Source: Planctomycetaceae bacterium
GTDB lineage: Bacteria; Planctomycetota; Planctomycetia; Pirellulales; Pirellulaceae
Assembly (NCBI GenBank): GCA_020638995.1
Contig: JACKHM010000001.1
Coordinates: 3,410,001-3,474,000 of the forward strand
Reading direction: 5' to 3'
Length of the DNA stretch: 64,000 nucleotides
The notes under the pieces were generated by a model. That model worked only from the letters and a program-made list of their open reading frames with translations. It ran no database searches and was not told the DNA's origin. Shown in pieces: positions 35,549 to 45,398 of this stretch. Both the position numbers and the translations under genes were made by a program. Each line of letters starts with the position of its first letter. Position 1 is the stretch's first letter.

Positions 35549-38500
35549 CTTTTGAATTCTCCCCAAGTAGGTCAAGGTTCAGGTCGGACAAATTTCAGTT
35601 GTATGCTTGCGTGATTATCGCCAATCACCGGACAGCGAAAAAGCGGCCCAGTAGAATGGTGGCAGACGGTCGCCGGCAAACTGGTCAAGTTCGGGCGGCA
35701 GTTTGGCTCCGCGCGAATCACCTTTCGTAATCGCGCGGGCCGCGGAATCACGAAGAGCACCTTTCCCAGAGCGCAGCATCCACAGCTGAGCGTCGCGAAG
35801 AGCGTCGAGCGGAGTCGTTGCTGGCTGCGCTAAGTTCTGATGAAATCGTTCCATGAGAAGCTGTGTGGCCAGATCGTCGACTTTCCAATAACTGGCGACT
35901 GTGGTTCGGACACCTGCAACCTGAAACGCCCGTTGAATCCCAAGCAGACCTTCGCCGCCGCGCGCATCGCCCTGGGCAGTGTCGCACGCGGACAAGACGA
36001 TCAGATCGGTATTCTGCAGCGGCATCGTCAGAATCTCGTCGGCCATGAGCAAGCCGTCAGTCGCCGATTCGCCGTCGCTCTGGTCAGCGGTTGTTTTCAG
36101 CGGGCTGTTGGCTCCGGCCAACACCAGGCCCGAACGCGTTACGGTGATCGTCTGCGGCCGTTCCTCACCGCTCTTCAACGTCAGCAACGAATCGCCGCTA
36201 GTTGCGCCTCGTGATAATGGCGAGAACATCGGCAACACGCATTCCAGCCGCGACTCGAACAGGCCGTGCGTTGCGAAATGGCCCACACTGCATTTCGAAA
36301 GTTCTTCGACGATCCGTTCTTCCGACGCTTCTTGGCCGCGCAGTGCGGTTGCCGTTTGATTACCACTTCCTTTCAGCGATTGAAGCGAGTCGATTTCATC
36401 GGCAGTGCCGGGTAGGCGAGTCCAAGGGTACGGTTGGCCGGCGGCGTTCAGTCCGTAATCGACGTCCCCAACAAGCAACAGCCGTCCCGGCGCTTCCTCG
36501 CCATCCCGGTTCGCGGAGAGTTCGGGAATGAGTCTTGGAACGGGAACGTAGGCCAGGCGATGATCTTCCAGCAAGTAGTGGGCAGGCTCGCGGCCGGGCA
36601 AGGCACCCAAAGGAAGGCGACCCAAGACACCGTCGGTCGAGACTAGCACGGTCTTTGCGTCTCCGATCGCCGCAACCAGCGGTTCCCAAATCGCGGATCG
36701 CAACGTTGCTCCCGCTCGATTCGATTCCGGTGACATTCCAAAAGTCTGTCGCCAAGTGATGATCGCCTCGCTGATCGGAGCGACCGGCCCAAGGTTGAAC
36801 AGCGTCACGCGATCGCCTTCGTTCTCCGCGTGTCGCACGACGAACGCGATCAGCTTGCGGCTCTCTTTGCCGTACTCGAGGTAGTCGACAAGCACGGCAT
36901 CTTTGGGGAGCGCGCTGAGCAACTGCGCAAACGTGATCTCTTGTTCTGCCGCGCGGAAGGCGGCGCTTTTCCGGCTGAGTTCGGCTTCGAGACGTTCCTT
37001 CTGGTTGGTCAATTCCCGTACCCGTTCCCGCCACGATTCCTGCTGGTCGAGTTGTACTGGAACCGTCTGAGCCAGCGCGCCCAGTTGCCGGGCAACTTGC
37101 TGCAGTTGGAGAAACCGGTCCGCGATCCTCGGATCGCTGGCCGCTAGTCGCATGCCTCGCTGTCGCACCAGCGTGGCCCCCTTCCAGGCCAGCACCTCCC
37201 CGAATAACGGCCCCGCGTAATCCTCTGACGCGAGGGAGAGTGAAATATAGTTATCCAACTGATATCGCACCATCAGCCCCATAGCCAATTGCTGCCGTTC
37301 TGACTGAATCAGTGCAGAATTCTCCAATTGCATCCGTGACATTGCCGCTGCCCGGCTATAAAATTGCTCGGCACGTTCATAGTCGCCAGTGCGGTGGTAC
37401 AAGTAGGCTAGGCTGTAGTGGGCTTTCGAATAGTTGGGATGCATTTCCCCAAAGACTGGCTTTAAAATCTCCAGCGACTGTCGATATAGTGGTTCGGCAC
37501 TCGCGAAATCATCCATGTGGTAGTACAGGAGGGCCAGATTGTTGAGGCCGCCGGCGTAGTCGGGATGCTTCTCCCCCAGCACTTCCTTTCTGATCTCCAA
37601 CGATTGGCGATAGAGGGGCTCGGCACGCGCGTAATCCGCCATGTTGTCGTACAGCAAGCCCAGATTGCTGAGGCTGTTGGCGTAGTCGGGATGCTTCTCC
37701 CCCAGCACTTCCTTTCTGATCTCCAGCGTCTGCCGATAGACGGGCTCGGCACGCGCGAAATCCGCCATGCTGTAGTACAGGAATGCCAGATTGTGCAGAC
37801 AAGTGGCATATTCAGGATGCTTTTCACCTAACGTCGCTTTGTAGATCTCCGACGATTCGCGATACAACGATTCTGCACGCCCGTAATCTCCGATATCGAC
37901 GTGCATACGAGCGAGATTGTTGAGGCCGGTTGCGTAGGCGGGATGCGCCTGCCCTCGCGTCGCGTTTATGATCTCCAGCGATCGACGATACATGGGTTCG
38001 GCCCGCGCGTAGTCGCCCATTTCGTGGTACAACACGGCCAGATTATTCAGGTCAGTGATGTAGTCTCGGCACCGCTCCCCGACTGCCGCTTTGTGGATTT
38101 CCAATGCCTTTTGCCACAGTGCCTTAGCTTGTTCGTAGTCCCCAGTTCGAAAGTAAATCCCCGCCCGGATGCTGAGGGCGGTAGCGTACTGTGTATGATT
38201 TTCCCCTAAAACCGCTTTGTAGACCTCCAGCGACTCACGATTCAGCTGCTCAGCCCTCACATATTCGCCAACATCACTGCACAGCACGGCTAGACCGCCG
38301 AGGCTCGTCGCGTAGTCGGGATGCCCTTCTCCGAGCGTTTCCTTTCTAATCTCGATCGCCTGTTGAAAGAGACTATCGGCTCGCGAGAACCGGGCCATGT
38401 GGTAGTACAAGACGGCCAAATTGTTCAGACCGGTCGCGTAGTCGGGATGCTTTGCCCCAAGCACTTTGTCACGAATCTCCAGTGATTGGCGAAAAAGTGG

Positions 38501-38605
38501 CTCGGCCCTCACATAATCGGCCATGTCGTCATACAGTAAGGCTAAGTTATCGAGGCCCGAGGCGTAATCGGCGTGCTCCTCTCCAATCGCTTCCTTTAAA
38601 ATCTC

Positions 38606-39926
38606 GGTTCTTCGTCGAATTTAGTGGGTTGATTGGATGGTAGCGGATTGGTTGTTGGTTTGCGATGCTTGGGGGATGAAAGATTTAGCCTCTCATTATG
38701 CGTTGTTGCTGGGTCTCGATGAGACGTGGCAGGTGGTCGATGTGGAACTGACTTTGGAGGAGCAGAAGGTGCAGATTCGGCTGCAAGCCGATTTGCAGTA
38801 CGAATGTTGCTGCAGCGAGTGTGGCCACGCCGCGCCGCTGCACGATCATGCTCCGGAAAGATCCTGGCGGCATCTCGATACGATGCAATTCGAGACCATT
38901 CTGACGGCTCGTGTGCCGAGGACCAACTGCCGCGACTGCGGAATCAAGACCTGTGTCGTGCCGTGGGCCGATCCGCATGGCCGCTTCACCATGATGTTTG
39001 AAGCATTTGCCATCCGCGTGTTGCAGGCTGCCGCCAGCACCGAACAAGCTCGCCAGTTGCTGAGGCTCAGTTGGAACAGCGTGCAACGCATCATGGATCG
39101 AGCCGTCGAGCGTGGTCTGGCCACGCGGGAAGTCGAAGAAGTGGCTCGCGTCGGCATCGACGAGAAGAGCTTTGGCCGGGGCCACGATTATATCTCGTTG
39201 ATGACCGATCTCGATGAGTCGCGTGTGCTGGAGGTCACCGAAGGACGCGACGAAGCGGCGGCCGATGCGTTGTGGAAGACTTTCTCGGAGGAACAAAAGG
39301 AGCACGTGGAAGCGGTGGCGATCGACATGTGGCAAGCCTTTGAGAACAGCGTCCAAACGAACGCTCCGCAAGCCAAGATTGTGCATGATCGGTTTCACAT
39401 CTCAAAGCATCTCAACGAAGCGGTCGACAAAGTGCGGCGTCAGGAGCACAAAGCTCTCCAAGCGGACGGCGATGAAACGCTAAAAGGTACGAAGCAGTTA
39501 TGGTTGTACAACCCAGAAAACATGAGCGATGAGCAGTGGGAGCAGTTCGAGTCTTTGAAGGAGGTGGAGTTGAAGACATCGCGGGCCTGGGCGATCCGGG
39601 AACAGTTTCGTTGGTTCTGGGAGTATCGCTACGCGGGCAACGCCAAGAAGTTCTTCGCCCGCTGGTACGCGTGGGCATCACGTAGCCGGTTGGCTCCGGT
39701 GAAGGAGGTGGCAACCATGCTCAAGCGTCACTTGCCGAACATCCTGACGTGGTTTCGTCACCGCATTAGCAACGGTCCCACCGAGGGCTTCAACAGCCGC
39801 ATTCAATCGATCAAGTCCGCCGCCCGCGGCTTCCGCAACTTCGAGAACTATCGTACTCGCATCCTCTTCTTCTGCGGCAAGCTCCAACTCATGCCAGAAA
39901 TCACCCACTAAAATCGATGATGAACC
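38606..39926 (+). mobile_element. ISL3-family insertion sequence (1321 bp)
   Basis: Terminal repeats match at 21 of 24 positions (left GGTTCTTCGTCGAATTTAGT, then GGGT; right, on the minus strand, GGTTCATCATCGATTTTAGT, then GGGT). It is flanked by exact 8-bp direct repeats, AAAATCTC, at 38598-38605 and 39927-39934, the length made by ISL3 elements. It carries one intact transposase and splits a TPR-CHAT gene. Confidence 0.95.
38637..39911 (+). CDS. ISL3-family transposase
   Basis: 424 aa. The N-terminal zinc-ribbon has Cys pairs (YECCCSECGH and TNCRDCGIKTC), followed by a helix-turn-helix (~120-160) and the DDE domain: VGIDEKSFGRGHDYI, then AVAIDMWQAFENSV, DRFHISKHLNEAV, and the Glu in ISNGPTEGFNSRIQSIKSAA. 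It ends in FENYRTRILFFCGKL. Full length and no frameshift. An alternative start at 38676 (MKDLASHYALLL) would remove 13 residues. Confidence 0.95.
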   Translation: MVADWLLVCDAWGMKDLASHYALLLGLDETWQVVDVELTLEEQKVQIRLQADLQYECCCSECGHAAPLHDHAPERSWRHLDTMQFETILTARVPRTNCRDCGIKTCVVPWADPHGRFTMMFEAFAIRVLQAAASTEQARQLLRLSWNSVQRIMDRAVERGLATREVEEVARVGIDEKSFGRGHDYISLMTDLDESRVLEVTEGRDEAAADALWKTFSEEQKEHVEAVAIDMWQAFENSVQTNAPQAKIVHDRFHISKHLNEAVDKVRRQEHKALQADGDETLKGTKQLWLYNPENMSDEQWEQFESLKEVELKTSRAWAIREQFRWFWEYRYAGNAKKFFARWYAWASRSRLAPVKEVATMLKRHLPNILTWFRHRISNGPTEGFNSRIQSIKSAARGFRNFENYRTRILFFCGKLQLMPEITH

Positions 39927-40969
39927 AAAATCTCCAACGCCCGTTGGTAGAGAGGTTCTGCCCTCGCATAATCATCCAGTTCTCGGTGAAGGGATGCTAA
40001 ATGCACTAGGGAGACTGCTTCCGCGTGCCGATCACTCGCTTGTCGAAACTCAAGTATCGCCTGCTCATAGGCGATCACTGCATCATTGGCTTGGCCAGCC
40101 GCGAAGTAGGCTTCTCCCAGCCGACTTGCCATGTACCCAGCGTCGGCCTTCTGGCCCGCAGCTAGGAACAGTCGGCGTGCCTCCCGCAAAGGCTCGATGG
40201 CGCTTTCGTGCAATTGCGTTAGAATGCGAATGCGTCCCAGCGCCCAAGCCACGTTGCGCACGTAGGGGTCGCCCACATGGAGGTGTTCACGGATGATGTT
40301 TCTAGCTCGTGTTAAATATCGTTCGGCGTTGGTGTAACGTCCGACCATCTCGTATTCAGCAGCAATGTTCCAGAGGGTGTTTGCGTAATAGGGATGATCT
40401 TCGCCAAGTATTTCTCGCTCCTCATCCAATAGTTTTTTCATCTTACCGATGGCTTCAAGGTGTTTTTGCTCATCGATGAGTTTTGCGGATTCAACTTCCA
40501 TCTTCAATATGATCTCCAGCCGCTCCGGTTGGACCATCGACAGGCGAAGGATGTTGTCCTCAAAGAACTTTGCCGAAACGGATTGCCAAGATTTTTCGCC
40601 GTATATGGCGTTGCAAATCGTACGGTATTTCTTCGCACGATCGGTCGCCTGTTCGAACTGCTGCATCTTTAGGTACTGCGACGTCAACCACTTTAAGGTC
40701 CCCGTCAACTCTTCCGACTTCTCGCCGAACAATGCGTACTCGAGCGACAAAGTCTCTTCCCCCTTCGCGATTGCCACAGCATATTCTCCATCGGAGCTCT
40801 GTTGCAGCGCCTCAGCCCAGAGTAGATCGCGTTGTGCAACTCGCTGAAGGTCAGGGTCGACCTTGGTGGTTGGATCCTGCTTCGCAGGTGCCGCCGCTTC
40901 TTGCCCCGGCGAGTACGTTACCCAGCCGCCGAACAACAGTAGCCACAAACCGACAACAATCAGACGCAT

Positions 40970-41322
40970 GCTCAACATCCCCGTCAACAATGGCCGTATG
41001 TTCGTCGGAACCGCTTCGTCAAGGCGAAGTCTATCGTATCGTGCGAACAACCAAAATGCAAAAGCACCTCATCTCGCGACTTAACTTCGGTTCACCCGCT
41101 CGTCTATGACAGTGTTAGCGGTTCGGCGCTCGCCTAATGCCACCACTACGACCGATCGCTTCGCGAACCGAGGGGCATTGGGCTAGTGCCATGCCGCGGA
41201 CGAATGAGTGGTTCGCGATCACTTCAGTCGGCACGCCGAAACAAAGCACCAATCATTCTAACGCACGTCTTCTGAGTACACATTTTAGCAACGACCTAAC
41301 AAACCGCGAGGAGAAATTGACC
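40970..41322. promoter_or_regulatory. Divergent intergenic region (353 bp)
   Basis: Lies between the start of the split TPR-CHAT gene (minus) and the unknown gene at 41323 (plus), so it holds both promoters. GAGGAG precedes the 41323 start. No clear -35/-10 boxes or repeat operators were recognised. Confidence 0.4.
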
Positions 41323-42192
41323 ATGATCAGTACGTCCAGCCTTCCCAAGTGTGAATTGTCTCCCGGTATGCACCTCACTGCGGCCTTCGAACATGTCGCC
41401 AAGACTTACGAAGCAGCCGGATTCCAAGTGCATCGGCCAATCATCCAGAACTCCATGCCACAGAATCCATTATTCGGAATCGCGATGACACTCACCTTTC
41501 ATCCGCATGACGAGAATTGCGTGATTGTCTATCCCGGTGTATGGACCGACGAAGCCGTGCTCGCCGTACTCAACTACGTGAATGCATTTTCAGGAACCGG
41601 CCGACAACATTACATTGTTGGCCGAGAGCCTACCCCCGAGATACTTGACTATCTGACGAGCGGCAGCGCTGGGGCTAGCTTCGCACTAATGTGTTTGGCG
41701 AAGTTTCATGACCGTGCAGGGTTAACATCGGTTGCGATGGCCGACATTGCGGATGCCGCGCAATCTCTGTTACGCGATGAATTCTCCATCGAGATTGATC
41801 GCTCCAACGAGTCGTCTCTCGATGTACTCGACGAATTTGTACTCAACACACTGCGTACAGAACCTGACTCGTCAGCCCATCAGCACGGTTACGTCCCGAC
41901 TTCCGCAATGATTGGAATTGGTGCCTTGGCCGGCGAGATCATGCGTGCTTGTCTCGTTGCGCTGCCCGAGATCGAAATCAACTGGATTCTGCCTGATCGA
42001 CCGATTTCGCGATTTGGGATCGCGCTCGAAGTAACGCGTTCTGTCAGCAAAGGGCTGATCTTCAAAGCCGTGCAACGCGAGCAAGTCGCGATAATCAACC
42101 CGTTGGGCAAGACGGTCAAGTTATTCGAATCGGGAGTGGGAGATTCGTTGGCATGCATGTTTCGGATGACGCAGAATCTCGTAAATCGGTAG
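41323..42192 (+). CDS. Unknown cytoplasmic protein (289 aa)
   Basis: Start at 41323 (MISTSSLPKCELSPGMHLTA), with GAGGAG 9 nt upstream; the longer in-frame start at 41137 has no site and adds low-complexity sequence. No signal peptide or membrane helix. The sequence is mixed alpha/beta with a Gly/Ala-rich helix (SAMIGIGALAGEIMRACLVA) and a C-terminal sheet (RFGIALEVTRSV). No catalytic motif is recognised and I cannot assign a family. It sits between a TPR-CHAT gene and a caspase-like gene; shared regulation is possible but there is a 266-bp gap to the next start. Confidence 0.7.
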   Translation: MISTSSLPKCELSPGMHLTAAFEHVAKTYEAAGFQVHRPIIQNSMPQNPLFGIAMTLTFHPHDENCVIVYPGVWTDEAVLAVLNYVNAFSGTGRQHYIVGREPTPEILDYLTSGSAGASFALMCLAKFHDRAGLTSVAMADIADAAQSLLRDEFSIEIDRSNESSLDVLDEFVLNTLRTEPDSSAHQHGYVPTSAMIGIGALAGEIMRACLVALPEIEINWILPDRPISRFGIALEVTRSVSKGLIFKAVQREQVAIINPLGKTVKLFESGVGDSLACMFRMTQNLVNR

Positions 42193-42458
42193 AACGCAAT
42201 TACGTACATCATCCCGCGAGATCCCCTTAGCCCCCGACGCCCCCTGGCTCCCCAGCGGTCACAGTGTCGAATAGGAGTGATGCAACTGCCGCGTTCAACC
42301 AAATCCGGTTTCAACAGGACTCGCTAGTTCGATATATTAGCGTCTGTGGATTAATGCTCCGTTGGCATCTACACTAACTCGGGCAGCGAGTCTTGCTAGG
42401 CTCAGCGAGAGCGACCTTGAAGATCCCCGCTGGTCGTCGAATTAAAAGGGACATCACC

Positions 42459-45083
42459 ATGAACCATTTGCGTCACTTATCGCTCGCTGTTTGGCTGACA
42501 ATCACACTTGTAGCGTGCTCCGTGAATATCGAGTTAATGGCGCAACCTCCGACCACGCCGCGCGGCGCGACACCCAGTGGTGGGACCGCTGCCTTGCCAC
42601 CTCGCGTTTACGGCAAGGTACACGCATTGTGCATCGGGATCAATCGCTACCGAGCGTCGACGATTACGACACTGAAGTGGGCCGAGGCCGACGCCGAGAA
42701 GATGTCGCAGGTTTTCGCTGACCGGTACGGTTACGACATTGAACTGCTTACAGGCCATCGGGCCAGTCGCGACCGAATTTTGGAATCGCTTACTAAACTC
42801 TGCAATGGATTGGGGCCTGACGATGGCCTGATCCTATTCTTTGCCGGCCATGGGCAGACCGTGGAACTCGAAGAGTTTGGCAGCGCTGGTTATCTGTTGC
42901 CATTTGACGCGGCCTTAGATCCCTCCGACACGCGCGACACGGAACAGTGGAACGACGAAGCCATCGACATGCGCGAGATCGGCGAGCTTGTGACCGGCAG
43001 TCGTGCCCGACACGTCCTGGTACTCGCCGACGTTTGTTACAGCGGGTTTCTGGGCAAGCGATCGAGTTTCGGTGGTCGGGTAGATCTCGAACAACTCGCG
43101 CAGCGGAAGTCTCGTGTGGCGATCACGGCCGGAACGGAGAAGCAAGTTGCATTTGAAAGGGAGGAACTGGGGCACGGTTTGTTCACCCACTTCTTGTTAG
43201 AGCAGCTTGATGTCGAATGGCCAGGTAGTGCTTCCGAATTGTTCGTCAATGTCCGCAACGGTGTCGCGAAAATGTCCAACGGCCAGATGCTCCCGCAGTA
43301 TCGAGAAATCGTCGTCGACAATGGCGAATTCGTTTTTCTTCCCAAGCAAGTTGCGAGCCAAGACGTCAAGGAAGCGGTAGTCGAGGTCAGCCAGCGGATC
43401 AGTAAGCGAGTGGCCCGCGCGACGATGCTTGCCGACTTATATCAAGCGGCCAGCACACAGGGTTATCGCGGAGCCGCTGATGTCAGCCGCCACGAACGCG
43501 AGTGGCAGGGGCGGGTAAAACGGTTTGAAGACAATGCGACGCTCGGTGATCCGCTAGCTATGGCCGCCTTGTATTACTGCTGCAAGCATGGACTAGGAAT
43601 GCCGATCGATCCACCCCAAGCGTTCCAGTGGGCCACTGTGGCCAATGCCACTAATCATCCCGCTGGAAAGCATGTCCTCGGGGATGCCTACGAATCGGGA
43701 ACCGGCGTCGCGATCAATCCAATTGCAGGTCGAAAGCTGATACAGGTCGCTGCTCAAGCTGAGTTCATGTTGAGCGAGGTTGAGTTGGCGATTCGGTCGC
43801 TGCAATCGCAACCTGCCCGAGATCAGATACAACACGACGTCGCCCAGTTGGAAGCGGGAGTTCGCGAGGGGATCTCTGAAGCGAGCGTTGTTTTGGGTCT
43901 GATGCTGGCTGGAATCCAGCCAGGCCTTGACGACCGATTGGATCGAGATCGCGGGTTGGTGCTACTAAAGACCGCGGCGGAAAGTGGAGCAGCCAAGGCT
44001 GCGTTTATTTTGTACGGGGTTCATTCGGGAATCGTACCGGGGTTTCAGACGGATATAACGTCGTCGACCAACTGGCTTAGGGCTGCCGCCGAGGGCGGAC
44101 TGGCAGAAGCCCAAGGACATCTCGCACGAAACATTTATCTATATGCCGGGCAGCGTGGTGTCGGAGTCGGCTTGCGATTAGAGGCCCTCCGTGATGGCTT
44201 TATCTTGTCCGAAGATTCACGCATTGTTTTGCACATTCAGGAAGTGCTGGCTGGCGGGCCGGCCGAAAGCACCGGAAAAATCCTTGCCGGCGATAGCATT
44301 GTCAAGATATCGCAGGACGGCAAGAACTTCGTGGAGATCGAGTCGCAACAACACGGTTTCGAGTTGTTATCGGGTGCGGCAGGGAGCACCGTCACATTGA
44401 GGTTGAAACGCGACAAAGAGTTTGAAGTGATGGTGACTCGAGCCAGCTACACAGTGCCAAGATCCGAGTTATGGATCTCTACCGCCTTCAGTACGCCGCC
44501 TATTGGAGGATCGATGGACGATGCGGTCCGTTGGGCCACGGCGGCTGCGGCGCAAGGGGATGCGCTTGCGAACTATGTATTGGCCATCATGTACGCCTGG
44601 GGCGACGGTGTACCACGAGATTTCGAGAAGGCAAAGGCGTATTGCGATGCCGCCATTGCCTTAAACTTTCCGGCCGCCGTAACACGCATGGGCGTCTGGC
44701 ATCAGATCGGAGACATCGTACCTCTGAACCACGAACTGGCGCTGCAGCTATTCAAACGAGCATCTGCCTTGGGCGATCCCGAAGCTTGTTTCCGACAGGC
44801 GGGAAGCTATGACAATGTCGTGGGCGTGCACTTAGCCGGATATACCAGAATGGAAATGAAGGGGGTGTATCAACACCATGCGTTGCATTGGTACGTCCAG
44901 GCCTACAACCTCGGATATCCGCTTGCACGAGGACAGTTGGCACGCTGCGACGTCATGTGGATCTCGAATGATGCGCCCGTCTTGCGCGGTTTCCGGGCGG
45001 AGTATCCTGAAAGCTACAAGGTCTTCCGCAAGATCCGGCTTGAACTCGGCTCCGATCCAGACAAGTGGATCGTCGGGTTTTGA
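42459..45083 (+). CDS. Caspase-like protein with Sel1 repeats and PDZ domain, predicted lipoprotein (874 aa)
   Basis: Start at 42459 (MNHLRHLSLAVWLTITLVAC), with AAGGGA 8 nt upstream. LVAC at residues 17-20 fits a lipobox, so it may be lipid-anchored. Caspase-fold domain ~50-310: His131 in FFAGHGQT and Cys193 in LADVCYSGF. Sel1-type helical repeats follow (~365-440 and ~485-560), then a PDZ-like domain (~567-655: HIQEVLAGGPAESTGKILAG, GAAGSTVTLRLKR), then more Sel1 repeats (~685-800, e.g. NYVLAIMYAWGDGVPRDFEK). A caspase with a PDZ between two Sel1 blocks is unusual. Likely a membrane-tethered protease that reads its substrate or partner through the PDZ and repeats. Confidence 0.88.
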   Translation: MNHLRHLSLAVWLTITLVACSVNIELMAQPPTTPRGATPSGGTAALPPRVYGKVHALCIGINRYRASTITTLKWAEADAEKMSQVFADRYGYDIELLTGHRASRDRILESLTKLCNGLGPDDGLILFFAGHGQTVELEEFGSAGYLLPFDAALDPSDTRDTEQWNDEAIDMREIGELVTGSRARHVLVLADVCYSGFLGKRSSFGGRVDLEQLAQRKSRVAITAGTEKQVAFEREELGHGLFTHFLLEQLDVEWPGSASELFVNVRNGVAKMSNGQMLPQYREIVVDNGEFVFLPKQVASQDVKEAVVEVSQRISKRVARATMLADLYQAASTQGYRGAADVSRHEREWQGRVKRFEDNATLGDPLAMAALYYCCKHGLGMPIDPPQAFQWATVANATNHPAGKHVLGDAYESGTGVAINPIAGRKLIQVAAQAEFMLSEVELAIRSLQSQPARDQIQHDVAQLEAGVREGISEASVVLGLMLAGIQPGLDDRLDRDRGLVLLKTAAESGAAKAAFILYGVHSGIVPGFQTDITSSTNWLRAAAEGGLAEAQGHLARNIYLYAGQRGVGVGLRLEALRDGFILSEDSRIVLHIQEVLAGGPAESTGKILAGDSIVKISQDGKNFVEIESQQHGFELLSGAAGSTVTLRLKRDKEFEVMVTRASYTVPRSELWISTAFSTPPIGGSMDDAVRWATAAAAQGDALANYVLAIMYAWGDGVPRDFEKAKAYCDAAIALNFPAAVTRMGVWHQIGDIVPLNHELALQLFKRASALGDPEACFRQAGSYDNVVGVHLAGYTRMEMKGVYQHHALHWYVQAYNLGYPLARGQLARCDVMWISNDAPVLRGFRAEYPESYKVFRKIRLELGSDPDKWIVGF

Positions 45084-45398
45084 CCTTCAAATCCACGACG
45101 CGAGCAGATCGCAAACCATCCGTCTGCTGGGAACGACGGTCACCCCCTTCAAATAAGAAATGGGAGACTCGTTTGTATCCATGTTTCCGAAAAGTCGCAA
45201 TCTCATGAACGCGTCGTTGTTATAATGAAGGACTGATACACAAAGCCCGTGAGCCGTGCTTAAGTGTTAAGCTTGATCCAGTTTTCCGGTCGCAATTCGG
45301 CCACGTCCTAACGCAAGAGTCTATTCGAAGTTCAGAAATACATGCGGTTCGGATCGACCTGTTGCACGTCTGTAGCTGGCGTTGTTGTTGGTTGTCCT
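45084..45398. other. Convergent intergenic gap (315 bp)
   Basis: Ends of the plus-strand caspase-Sel1 gene and of the minus-strand WD40-caspase gene face each other here. No clear terminator stem with T-run, RNA gene or coding frame is seen; a 60-codon minus-strand frame at 45220-45402 lacks any support. Confidence 0.4.

Larger units (their letters stand above)
35615..40969 (-). pseudogene. TPR-CHAT gene interrupted by an ISL3-family element
   Basis: N-terminal part 39927-40969 and C-terminal part 35615-38605 join in frame after removal of the IS (38606-39926) and one 8-bp target copy, giving a 1341-aa protein. Start at 40969 (MRLIVVGLWLLLFGGWVTYS), where the upstream sequence CGGGGATGTTGAGC matches that of the paralogues. 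The reconstructed protein has a signal peptide, the head motif (RVAQRDLLWAEALQQ), many 42-residue TPR units and a CHAT domain with His1125 (HFATHGLFES) and Cys1219 (LSACDTAQGD). All key residues are intact, so the interruption is recent. As it stands, the N-part ends in VHHRF from the IS, giving a 353-aa exported TPR fragment, and the CHAT part has no signal peptide. Confidence 0.9.
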
